Source: Gnetum montanum
Taxonomy: Eukaryota > Streptophyta > Gnetopsida > Gnetales > Gnetaceae
Reading direction: 5' to 3'
Assembly: GCA_015680685.1 (NCBI GenBank)
Contig: MNCI01002119.1
Coordinates: 1 to 64,000, forward strand
DNA: 64,000 nt
Part shown: one piece after another, positions 36,939 to 47,530 of the stretch
Layout of the letters: each line of letters starts with the position of its first letter
How positions within the stretch are numbered: position 1 is the first letter of the stretch
The notes under the pieces: model-generated
The model's input: only the letters and a program-made list of their open reading frames with translations
What the model was told of the DNA's origin: nothing
Database searches by the model: none
Translations under genes and position numbers: made by a program

Positions 36939-37898
36939 TTGTATGACTTGGTTTTGACGTCCCAAACACATCGGGAAGCTTTAGTATGTATGTTGACATC
37001 AATCTCGGTAAGTGAGGATTTGCCCCCAAATGAACTGTCTATTCATGTGGTGATGCACTCGCCTCACGGGACTACTCCTAAACCCATAAGCTTTCATGAA
37101 GACAACATCAAAGTGGACAAGAAAATGGGGAAAATAACAACATCCCCCATGTTCATAACAATATGCGTGAACCAATTCAAGATACATAGGGTCCACGTAG
37201 ACGATGGAGCTGCAACCAATGTGGTACCGTACCCCATCGTTGAACAATTGGGGCTTACTGATTCAATTAAACCGATTGCAACTAATTGTTTAAAATCATT
37301 CAGTGGGTCACGCGTAATGGTAAAAGGAACAATTACCTTGGATTTCATAGCAGGGGACCAGTTCCCTACATCTGCCGACTTCCTAGTGATCGATGAGATG
37401 CCAGGGTTCAACCTAATATTAGGGAGACCTTGGTTGGCCCAACTCAAAGCTGTCTCCTCCCCCATACACCAAGAAATTCACCTGCCTTATGAGGGTGGTG
37501 AGGTCATCATACACGGGGAGGCAGCTACCCCTATCATTTCGTCGCATATGGACATAGATCAGGGCTCGGAAGTTGAGATCGAAAAGCCTAGCCGAAACGA
37601 TAAGAATCCGCAACCACCGGTAAACAGTAAGCCTTCGAACACAGGACAAAAACCTCCTAAAACCGAAACGCCTACGTCGGACGTTGTACGCACACCTCTT
37701 CATACAGAAACAAATACAGAAGGCATGACAGACATTGAGACACCTGAAAACATTGACATAGAAGCCATTCCATCGGATGTCCCTTGGGCTGAATTACCAT
37801 TCAACATGATCAGCGAAGGGGACACCGAATACAAAATTATACCAGTTAATAAATCGCAGGACATAAACATAAAAAGAATAAAAAAACAATTAAAATAA
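36939..37898 (+). pseudogene. Protease domain of gag-pro of B
   Basis: Retropepsin-like aspartic protease with RVHVDDGAATNVVP (catalytic Asp codons about 37200-37205) and the flap/helix block NLILGRPWLAQLK. It would cut the Gag-Pro-Pol polyprotein. The open piece is 319 codons and ends at TAA 37896 after a basic KRIKKQLK tail, close to where D's frame also ends. The piece is in frame with gag but cut off by the stops at 36897 and 36918. Confidence 0.82.
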
Positions 37899-38522
37899 GA
37901 TCAACACTCCTCGTCCGAAAAGATGTTAAACTACATGAAGTCCAAAATGACGTTAAACTATAATACGTCCGAAATGACACTACATACGACAAAACCCAAA
38001 AAACAAAAAAAAAACAAAACAAAATAAAAAATAAACAACAAAAAGATTGAAATTAAACAACACTCCTTGTCCAGAAAGACGTTAAACTATCATGTCCGCA
38101 ATGACATAAAACTAGCCACGATCAGAGATGGTCGGTCCACCAAGAAACTTATCCACTCTACCCAAAATATTGCTCGTTTACAATGGGGCCTGAAATGGCT
38201 TTAAACTAGTGCGTACTTTGTTTTCCTTTTCACATGTCATTTATGGTTACTTCAGTTCGCTACACTTTAAACAAAGAAGTAAAACTTAAAAACATTTTAC
38301 ATTATCGTGTCGTGTGTGCGATCAAACTCAAAATAAGCCAAAACATTTTACATTGCTGTGTCATGTTTACAATTAAATTCAAAATCAACAAAAAATTTCT
38401 TACATAAAACATTGTACAATTACAACTTTCAACTATTTTCATCCGTTTCAGAATTTTCAAGTCACATTTCCCGCATAAATCTGAGTCAAACACAAAACAT
38501 CAAAAAATTAAAAATTAAAACA
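37899..38522 (+). repeat. B spacer I: TTAAACT repeats and AT-rich sequence
   Basis: Units such as 'atgacgttaaactata' and 'atgttaaactacatgaagtcc' repeat near 37920-38215. An A-rich part and the 3' flank of the antisense gene follow. No gene on the + strand. Confidence 0.72.
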
Positions 38523-41500
38523 CTAAACATCTGAGGTGGGAGGGTCATCCCCTCTAGATCCACCGGCGTCAGGGGCCCTTGCTCCACTGGGGCTAGCTTC
38601 TTGAGCATCATCGTCACCTTCATCCTGAAAATACCAAAAGAACAACCAACATAAGAATAAGTGAATGTCAAAGCTTTAAGTACCGTTCAGTAAACTTCAC
38701 AAGGAAAAACGCTTACCATAGGAGATCCCCCTAAGCCAAACTCCAGCTGATGAAGGATTTCTTCCTCTAAAACGCTGGCCCAGTCTGTCCCATCCAGGCC
38801 TAAGTTAATGTCTGCCAAAGTATTCCCTTTGTCGACAGCTGACCAGGTAGGACGTTTCAGAGGAAATTCGCCAATCGACACTTCCCCAGATGCAGTTGTG
38901 ATCACCCCTGTAGGCAACTCCATTTCCACAGTTGTATTCCGAGCAAAAGTATCAAAAGCGGAACGCAAACCCAAACCTTCCACAAACATCTCGAGTTGCC
39001 GCTTTTCAATGGACACCTCTTTTAGCGACTTCTTGTAGTAATGTTTGTGATTCTTCTTGTCCTGACCGCACTTACGAACCTTGGAAGAAAAAGATTTCCA
39101 ATCCTGACATTTAAGGTTCAGGAGATCAATTTGGGCTTTGCGCTCCGCCATTCTCCGAGTCAGTGATGCATGATGATTCAGCAAATTCCAATATCTTGTA
39201 TACGTGACCTCGGACGTTTGCCAAGAGTGATCACCGCTCAGCCTAGCAGCGGCGAACTCGTACCGGGCCTTCAGATCGTCACTCTCCACTGACAACTCAG
39301 AGACTTCCTTTTCTTTTGCCTAAATTTGTAGCCATAACTGCTTAACAGAACGCCTACAGGTCCATAACGATTTAGCATTGTGCACAAAGCCTTCTGCAAA
39401 TCCATCATAAATAGGCCTTGGCACTTGTTCCACTTCTGGGGAAAGTGTTGTTAAACTTTCTATGCTGACGCTCTCAGAGGGATCCCATCTCAATTTAGCT
39501 CCTATCCACGTGAAAAATACAAATGTTAGGACAATATAAACAGGATGTGAAGTTCCAAACCTTTAAATAATGTATACCTATGTCAGGGTGGGCCTCCTAG
39601 ATCTGTTCAACGACTTCCTCTGCGAGTCTAGCCACAAAATCCATTTTGCTTGGCATTTTAGACCAAGTAAATGGCTCATGGGTACGCGATGAACTAACCT
39701 CAGTGGTCCTCTCCGAGGGAACCGTCTTCATCGGTACATCCAAACGCACTGTCCTGGTCTCGCTACCTTCATATGGACAAGATAAAAACACAAAAAAAAA
39801 ACAAAAATAATAATACCACAAAAATGACAATTGATGGGAGAAATCAAAACAGGATAAAAGGAAAAACATACCGTGACCTTCGTCACCCCCTGGGGGAGCG
39901 CCTAAATCCAAATCTTCCTGAAGAAACCTGCGGAACATTTGATCGACACTGCCTTGGTCGTCCAACGGCTCAGTTTCTATGGTTTTCTCCCTTAACTCCT
40001 CCGTCCCTCCACCTTGGCTCTTCTCTGTGTGTTCTTCCTCGTTGTTTTTCTCCGCATTGGTTTCCTCCTCCTCCATGGTTGTCTCTAAAGCCTGCTTCCT
40101 TACTGCTTTAAAAATCAAGCCAAAAAATATCAACGATATGTAAGCGATTGAGGTAAAAGCTATAAACAAAATGAAAACTCTAAAGTAATGAGCAGGCAAG
40201 TTTTGCTTACCAGGCATCTTGAAGCGTATCTGATTCACGCATGGCTGGCTCACACCGGAGACCTCCTCAGCTGGGCGCGCAGGCCTCTTTAGCTTCGCCT
40301 TAGCTTGGCCAACGATTTTCTTGATGACCCGTTCTACCCTTCTAGTAGTGTAAGGCACCTCATCTGGCTCCAACCCCAAACTGTCACGTGTGTGGATTGA
40401 ACCGCCAGATGATCCCCCTGTGGTAATAGAAGTGGATTCATCGATGCCTTCAGGTGCATCTTGGGATTTGGCTGTGTCATACAGGTGATTGATCCACGGG
40501 AGGGATAGTTGACCCCGATCCTGCAAGACAAACTTGTTATCTGCGCGAACTACTAGGAACTCAGCAAAACGGTGAAGATAACCGGTGAAGAATGCAAAGG
40601 TGAAATGGGATTGCGCCTTGACATTCAAGCGCAATCGCACTATCTCCTTGTGCATGCCCGACAATAAAAATGATGCCCAGTTATACCACATGCCTGTTTC
40701 CAAAATAGTTCGCATGACACAAACAGCCTTAACCCAAAGGCACCTCACCTGGAAAAGCATTTTGGGGAATACCCATGCTCTGAATAGGGGATATAGTTCA
40801 TTCACTTCTACAACCTTTGCCTTCCCCTGCATCGGGAATCCCTTGGCACCCTTAGCCACGCCTAGCCAATCCTCCAACTCCCGAATCATCTGAAGCTCTT
40901 TATGAGCTCTATCTAATACTACATTTAGGCCATCCAATGGCACGCCAAATAGGTTTGAAAAGAACTCAGCGACAGATGGAAAACTACCTTCACACCCTTA
41001 ATCCAAGTGCTGTAGTATGAGACAGACTCATTAAAGGAGTCTACAATCCCGATCATCTCCCCAATGGAAACATCAGGACTTGGGGTCATAAAAAGCTCCA
41101 TGAGCCCAGTATCATCTAGGCAACGAGTGGTCATAACCACTTCTGGGCCTTTGCCACCCCTCCAAACTTCATCGACAAAGTCGTCTTGGTTCGCCCAGTG
41201 GTCACCGGATCCTCACCAGAAGGTACATCAACTGTAAAAGCAAAGTAAAGTGGTCGTATCAGTGTAAATCAAAACAATTGAACAAACCCACTAACACATC
41301 TAGGAAATGTTATCATTTACCGTTAGTGGCAGATCTAGACATGCTGCCAAGATCATGAGAGAAAACTGGCCCGTTGTCAGTCCAGTCTTCATGAAGCCAC
41401 CCACGAGCCTTGCACATCGCAAACGCTCTAGAGAACCGCTTGTGAAAGTGGACCATCGAACCCTTCGTTTGACTCAGTATAGTCCCACGAAGGGTGGGGC

Positions 41501-42915
41501 CCATCATAAATGCTTCCAGAGCAGTGCGAGCAAGGGCTAATCCTTCATCTTCAACGAGTGTCCCATCCGGGTTGGTCTTCGGCCTGTAAGCAAATATGGG
41601 TCAAAAACAAGAAGCAAACGCTAAACAGCGAAAGGAAACAGTAAGCTTAAACATTCCTACCTAGCCACTCAATACACTATGCCAGGAGGGTTCTGGAATA
41701 ATGTATGCACACGGGAAACTATGAACAATGTATGCGCACGGGCAACTATGAACAATGTATTGTTGAGATAATCCAACCCTCGCGGCAATAGTGCCCACAC
41801 ACGCGAGGCCCCTCATCAATATCCTGTATAAAAACCATGACACCCTCTGCAGCCCCCGATAGCATCTCCTCAAGCACGCTTCGTGTAGTCACCTCGTCAA
41901 AGTTGGACAAGATAGCCACCTCGAAATTGTCCAACAGGAAGGACAAAAATCCAAACGCGCCTCCCCTGAACCAAACCCCGTTATCATCCATGGTCAGATC
42001 CGGGGGAACCTCACCTTCCTCCACGGGGCCAACCCATGTTAATACCCCGACAAGTTTGACAACGATGAGGAAGCGTTTGCTGTCCCTACAAAAAATCACA
42101 ATACCACAACAGATTAGCTCGAAACGTGAAAGTTCACACCATAAATCGACATTTAAAATCTGGAAAAATTTTACTAACTATTTGCGTTTAGCGTATACGC
42201 CCCGTAGATCAGCGTATATGCTAGCAAGGCTATTCACACTTAGTGCAAAAACGCAGTTCACACTCAGCATATACGCTGAGCACTGAGCGTAGATGCTGCC
42301 TAGCGCAGTGTAGATGCCAAAAATCAACTGCCTTACGCTCAGCGTATACGCCTACGAGATCCTCGGCGTATACGCCGCAGCCCAATTTAAGCGTAAACAG
42401 TCTACGCTAATACGGAATAAATAAGTTTACACCAGAAAGAGGAAAAACAAGTTTACGCTGAAAGACAACTGCAGGCTAACAGCGTATACGCCGAATCAAC
42501 CCTAAGCGTATACGCCATCATAGTAAAAATTTACGCTGGTAAAACAAGTGAATCACACTGACAAGACTGCACAAGAAACTCATGACGCCATGGCTTACGC
42601 TGATATGCTAGTACAGGAGAAAATGTTTACGCTGAAAAAACTTTATGCTTTAAAGTGACGCTCGGCATATACACCGCAAAACCCCAGGCGCCTAAAAGCC
42701 CTTACGCTTGGTGTATACGCCGAGACTGTCTATGCTATACAGGACAAAGCACAGAAATAATCAGATGCAAAGATCAAAGCCTACCTGTGGGATGTCACGG
42801 GCCAGGATGGGATCCTTGGCCTGGGCAGGCCCTGCAACATAGCCTCCGTCTCCTCCACGAAGGTCAATTCAGGACCCTTCCTCCCCTGGCCCTCCACTTC
42901 TTTGCCCTTGCCCAT
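38523..42915 (-). pseudogene. Antisense intron-bearing gene of B, HAD-like N-terminus
   Basis: Reads right to left. Exons by GT/AG borders: 42915-42785, 42085-41661, 41583-41321, 41231-40211, 40102-39872, 39766-39578, 39501-38716, 38624-38523. Exon 1 has ATG and a basic start (MGKGKEVEGQGRKGPE). Exon 2 carries KRFLIVVKLVGVL and GAFGFLSFLLDNFEVAILS, resembling motif I and the RPG..FL....F.V..WSS block of HAD/NIF phosphatases, but without the usual motif I aspartates. Exon 4 has LYPLFRAWVFPKML and FAFFTGYLHRFAEFLVVR. Exon 7 has WKSFSSKVRKCGQDKKNHK. The last exon is acidic and ends at TAG. Stops in exons 6 and 7 and frame changes in exons 2 and 4 break this copy. Two of the introns (108 and 105 nt) are also readable as hydrophobic coding sequence. 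Confidence 0.72.
42086..42784. promoter_or_regulatory. Intron 1 of the antisense gene with GCGTATACGC array
   Basis: 699 nt between the donor after exon 1 and a T-rich acceptor (TTTTTTGTAG on the minus strand). It holds five exact GCGTATACGC palindromes (42191, 42342, 42366, 42482, 42506) plus variants, the same word as in B's LTR U3. Such a word array inside an intron may be an enhancer or a protein-binding platform (inference). Confidence 0.7.
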
Positions 42916-43133
42916 CTCGGCCTGATTACGCTGACGATACACATTTACGCTGAAGAGAAGTGTCTACACTGACACCTGGAAGTTTGAGGCTCCGCGTCTA
43001 CGTTGGGGTTATGCATCGGCATCTACGCTCGAGGAAATTTATGCTAAGGCAATGCAATTCGTACTTACACTTTCACAGTTTACGTTGCCTCTTACGCTCT
43101 GTCGCTTTCAAAGTAAAGCAAATGGACCCCCCC

Positions 43134-43141
43134 TTTATATA
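43134..43141 (-). promoter_or_regulatory. TATA box of B's antisense gene
   Basis: On the minus strand CTCTATATAAAGGGG. It lies about 220 nt upstream of the exon 1 ATG at 42915, so a start site near 43105 would give a 5' UTR of about 190 nt. Just upstream on the minus strand are (CAGCGT)n repeats (43174-43196). The position and the exon that follows support a promoter independent of the LTR. Confidence 0.65.
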
Positions 43142-43199
43142 GAGTTCCGATGACGCTGATGCTCCGCTGCACTAACGCTGACGCTGACGCTGACGCCAC

Positions 43200-43811
43200 C
43201 GTTACGCTTTTTTGCCTTTTTTCTTATTTTTCGACTAAAAAGAAATAATAAAAATAAAAAGATATATAATAAATATTATTAAAAAAGAGATTGCTATGTC
43301 TTGGTTCCTCCATGGACCCCATTTTGCATGTTTACTTTGAATGTTCTAGTTTAAATCGCCATATTTGCCCGGTACGGCCTTAAACTGCCATTTTTCTATC
43401 CACCTATGGCTTGGTATGGCCTTAAACTGCCATTTCCCCATCCAAGTTACGGCCCGGTAAGGACTTAAACTACCACTTTTGGTCCGGTACGGCCGTAAAC
43501 TACCACTCATGGCCCAGTACGGCCTTAAACTGCTGTACATCCTGGTGTGACGATAATCCACCATTATGCATGTACACATAGTTTCAAATTATCAAAAGGC
43601 ATAGAACGATCTCCCTCTTTCTTATCCCGCTCTCTATTTATTGGCAGGAGTAAGCTCAATGGACAGCTAGCATTTAACCACGTCGTTAATCATTGACGGA
43701 CCATATAGAAAAATTACACGAGACGTTAACATAAACTCCATCAACCTAAGTTCACCAACAGACGACGTAGTCATAACCTCGACACAGCAAACAGCAGACG
43801 GTTACAAAGCC
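43200..43811 (+). repeat. B spacer II: TTAAACT repeats upstream of pol
   Basis: Units such as 'ggtacggccttaaactgcca' and 'cggcccggtaaggacttaaac' at 43355-43535. The rest is AT-rich or unassigned. Possible splice acceptors precede the pol frame near 43761 and 43796 (AACAG, GCAG). No gene. Confidence 0.68.
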
Positions 43812-45305
43812 ATGACAAAATTCCTTGACATCGAGGCCGAAGGTATCACCGAGGATCTGCTGACTAAAACCCCCATTACCATGCCCGATGGGGAAATTAA
43901 AATTTTAAAATTAAGCACATTACTACAATTGCACTTGGCCCAAGATATCCAAAACATGCTTAGGGAAAACATGAAAGCGTTCGCTTGATCCTATATGGAC
44001 ATGCCCAGGTTAGATCCTAGAATTATCCAACACAACATTATCCTTGACCCGAAGTTGAGACCAGTAAAACAAAAGGCACGAAAAGTTAGACCCGAGGTAG
44101 CATTGGTAGTTCGCAACGAGATCACCAAACTTTATCAGGCTGGATTCATTCGGGCTGTTGATTATGCCGAGTGGGTGTCTAACATGGTCATTGTTTCAAA
44201 GAAAAACGGAAGCATCTGCCTATGCATTGACTTCCGAGATCTGAATGTAGCCACCATAAAAGATGACTTTTTCCTACCCAGCATTGATCAACTCGTTGAT
44301 TCGATCGTCGGGCATGCCTTATTATCTTTTATGGACAGTTTTTCAGGATACAATCAGATACGTATCAATCTGAAACATCAACTTAGGACAACCTTCATGA
44401 CCCCATGGGGAACTTTTTGCTATATGATGATGCCCTTTGGTCTCAAGAACGCTAGGGCCACGTATCAAAGAGCGATGACATTTATTTTCAGCGATTATAT
44501 GCTACACTCGCTCAACGATTACGTGGATGACATTGTGGTCAAGTCAAAGATAGAAGAACAACATGTACAAGACCTAGATTTAGTATTAAAACGTTGTCTG
44601 AAGTACGAATTGAGACTTAACCCGAAAAAGTGTGTCTTCGGCGTCAAAATAGGAAAAATTCTTGGATTTATAGCATCCGAAGTAGGGATACGAGTAGACC
44701 CTGATAAGGTTAAGGCCATAATAAGCCTGAAACCACCAGGCAACCTTACTGAACTTCAAGGTCTACAAGGTAGATTACAATTCATTAGGCGTTTCATAGA
44801 AAAACTGATAGATAAACTAAAACCCATGAATCACCTGTTACGCAAGAACATCCACTTTGAATGGACGCCACAATGCCAAGAAGCATTCGAGAACATCAAG
44901 ACAGCACTTGCCCGAATGCCCACAGTTTATCCACCCCAAAACCATAAATCTTTTTACATCTACCTCGCTACTTTGGATTCGTCCATCGCATCTATGCTTT
45001 GCCAAAAACGAGATGATGGAACCGAGGTCCCTGTGTATTACTTGAGCCACGCATTAGTTGCCCACGAGAAAAGGTACAATGATGTGGAGAAGTCATGTTT
45101 AGCTTTGGTCTTTTCCTTAAGAAAATGGCGACATTACCTCTTCCGCAATCAGGTTTACAGCATTTGCAAGGACAATGTGCTGAGAGCCATAACAGGGAAT
45201 ATTTACGAAACGAGTCGAATAGCTCGGTGGAAAGCCATGATAGCCGAGTTTGACCTGTACTACGTAGCGTAATCATCAGTCAAGGGTCAAGCTATAGTAA
45301 ATCAA
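43812..45305 (+). pseudogene. Reverse transcriptase-RNase H of B
   Basis: The frame opens at ATG 43812. TGA 43986 replaces the Trp that D keeps in its FAWSY block. RT then runs uninterrupted for 425 codons: FMDSFSGYNQIRI (first catalytic Asp), WGTFCYMMMPFGLKNA, active site YVDD at 44520-44531, then RNase H with YYLSHALVAHEKRYNDVEK. It ends at TAA 45270, probably a decayed Gln codon in the YVAQ-type block that precedes the second RNase H. Active-site residues of RT are intact. It sits 5.9 kb downstream of gag-pro. Confidence 0.88.
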
Positions 45306-45971
45306 ATGGCAACATCACCAACGTACGACCAAGCAACAATAGACCCAAACTTCCCAGATGAGAATATAAGCGCCATAGACATAGTGCCCGATGTCTACGA
45401 TGCTATCTTGAACTTTGATGGGGCATCTACCTCTCGAGGAAGAAGTGCAGTTGCTGTCATCACCTTTCCCTCTGGGGAGATCCGACCCTTTGCCTATCAT
45501 TTCGACTTTCCTTGTATGAATAACATAGTAGAGTATGAAGGTCTCCTTAGAGGACTCGCGGCAGCTCTAGCTTTAAACATCGCACGACTCATAGTCAAAT
45601 GGGACACGCAACTGGTCGTAAACCAAGTCACAGATGTTTACACATGCAAAGCCCAACATTTACAACCATAGTACGACTTGGCAAAACACCTAATGAGGCA
45701 ATTCAGAAACATTGATGTGCAACACGTCTTCAGAAATGATAACACCATCGCAGATGCATTAACCACATTAGCATTAAACATATCTCCAAACATGTTCCAC
45801 ACGTTGCCAAGCTCCATAACCAGTTGTGCTGAACCAATCACTGACACCCTTGACACGTTGCAAATCGCATCTGTTAGTTCAACACACGTGGTAGAATGGT
45901 ACGATGACATCAAAGAATACCTTCTACGTGGCGAAACACCATGACATCTAACAAATGCACAGAAAGACGTA
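45306..45971 (+). pseudogene. Archaeal-type RNase H (aRNH) of B
   Basis: In frame with RT. Motifs NFDGAS (Asp), VEYEGLLRGLAAAL (Glu), WDTQLVVNQV (Asp) and DNTIADALTTLA (Asp) are all present, so the four carboxylates survive. Stops TAG 45669 and TGA 45942 interrupt it. A second RNase H between RNase H and integrase is a feature of the Tat lineage. Confidence 0.85.
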
Positions 45972-47135
45972 GTGCAGAAACGTTCTAAGAAATATGCCCT
46001 GGTAGGGAACACACTGTGCCGACGATCCTACGAAGGCATATTGCTAACATGTGTTAGTAGTGTCGATGCTCACACTATTGTTGAACAGGTACATGAAGGA
46101 CTATGCAGAGGACATATAGCACTGAAATCCATGACCTCAAAAATCAGACGCTTGGGCTATTATTGGCCACACATGGAATACGATTGTCTCACCAAAGTCA
46201 AAACATGTAGTACCTATCAAAAACATAGCAATCTGATACATGTACCACTGAACGAGTTGCATACAATGCAAATCACATGGCCCTTCCAAAAATGGAGGTT
46301 GGATCTCATTGGTCAGATAACCCCCTCGTCTTCCGCAGGCCATAGTTTCATTATAACCACCACAGAATACTTCACGAATTGGGTAGAAGCTGATCCCCTT
46401 CAAAAAACTACATCCAAGCACATGTGCAATTTCATTCTAGAAAACATTGTAACCCGCTTTGGCATTCCCATGACAATCATCACTGACAACGGGCCACAAT
46501 TTAGTAGCGCCAAAACCAAAGCCTTTTGTGAAAATTTAGGGATCAAACACTCGTTTTCATCCCCTTATTATCCTTAGAGCAATGGATAAGCGGAGGTAAC
46601 AAACAAGACAATTGTTATAATACTTAAGAAAATGCTTACCCAGAGCAAAAGAAAATGGCACGAACAATTGGTGTACGCATTGTGGGCATACCGTACTATG
46701 CACCAAACTTCGACGGGTAAGACACCATACAGTCTTTTTTATGGTTTAGAAGCTGTTTTACCTTTGGAACTGTAGGTACCATCTTTAAGGATCACACGTT
46801 CTAGGCTCCTTGATGACGAGCAAAACAATGATCTACGCGTCATTGATCTTGACTCGGTGGAGGAAGAACGTGTGCGCGCCCTTGATCAGATCGAATGGTA
46901 CCAAAAACGACAACTGCAATGACATCAGCATGACATCAACAAGCGCCCTATCAAAGAAGGTGACCTTGTGCTTAAAGCTGTTCGGGAACACCCGGACAAA
47001 TTCTCAGCTAACTGGGAAGGTCCTTACTTGGTCAGTAAAGCATTCGACAATGGAGCATTCAAACTAGCTGACATGGAAGGAAACGAGCTTACCAATCCAA
47101 CTAATCATTTGTACCTAAAACCTTTTTACGTTTGA
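45972..47135 (+). pseudogene. Integrase of B
   Basis: The zinc finger keeps two His and one Cys, but its last Cys reads Tyr (KTCSTYQKH). Core: LDLIGQI (first Asp), ITDNGPQFSS (second Asp) and a QAEVTNK-type block where the catalytic Glu remains. Stops TAG 46575, TAA 46587, TAG 46773 and TGA 46920 interrupt the frame, but the frame itself is continuous to its final TGA at 47133. A C-terminal chromatin-contact part ends in LKPFYV. It would insert cDNA into the genome when intact. Confidence 0.87.
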
Positions 47136-47149
47136 AGTACGAGCTCAGG

Positions 47150-47530
47150 TACGTGTGAGTCCTGGAATCATGACTATAAACTAATACCACAGCTCGTCCT
47201 GGAATCATGACGGTAAACTGATACCATAGAACAGTCCTGGGTTATGACTTAAAATTGCCACCACACCTGTCCTAGCATCATGACAACAAACTGATACCCC
47301 ATAGTGTCCGCAATGACGATAAACTAGCACTCGTCTGGCATGACAGTAAACTACCACCGTCACGACCATCAGAGTCCGCTAAGACTATAAACTAGCTTGC
47401 CTCCTCATAGTCTGCTAAGACTAAAAACTGGCAATGTAACGTCTGCCACGATGCTAAACAGGCAATGTCCAACGGGTTACGACATAAAACTGACCCATGA
47501 CAGTCCGCCAAGACTATAAACTGGCAAGTT
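47150..47530 (+). repeat. B spacer III: TATAAACTRGCA repeats
   Basis: About ten degenerate units, for example 'aagactataaactagc', 'catgacagtaaactacc' and 'gcaatgacgataaactagca'. The same array follows the integrase of D. Confidence 0.78.

Noticed and set aside
40103-40210. Hydrophobic segments in the antisense frame (40103-40210 and 39767-39871) as membrane helices
   Set aside because: They are T-rich, bounded by GTAAGC/GTATGT and AG, and D has a T-rich, intron-like stretch at the first site. Introns fit better, although both lengths are multiples of three and a coding role is not excluded.
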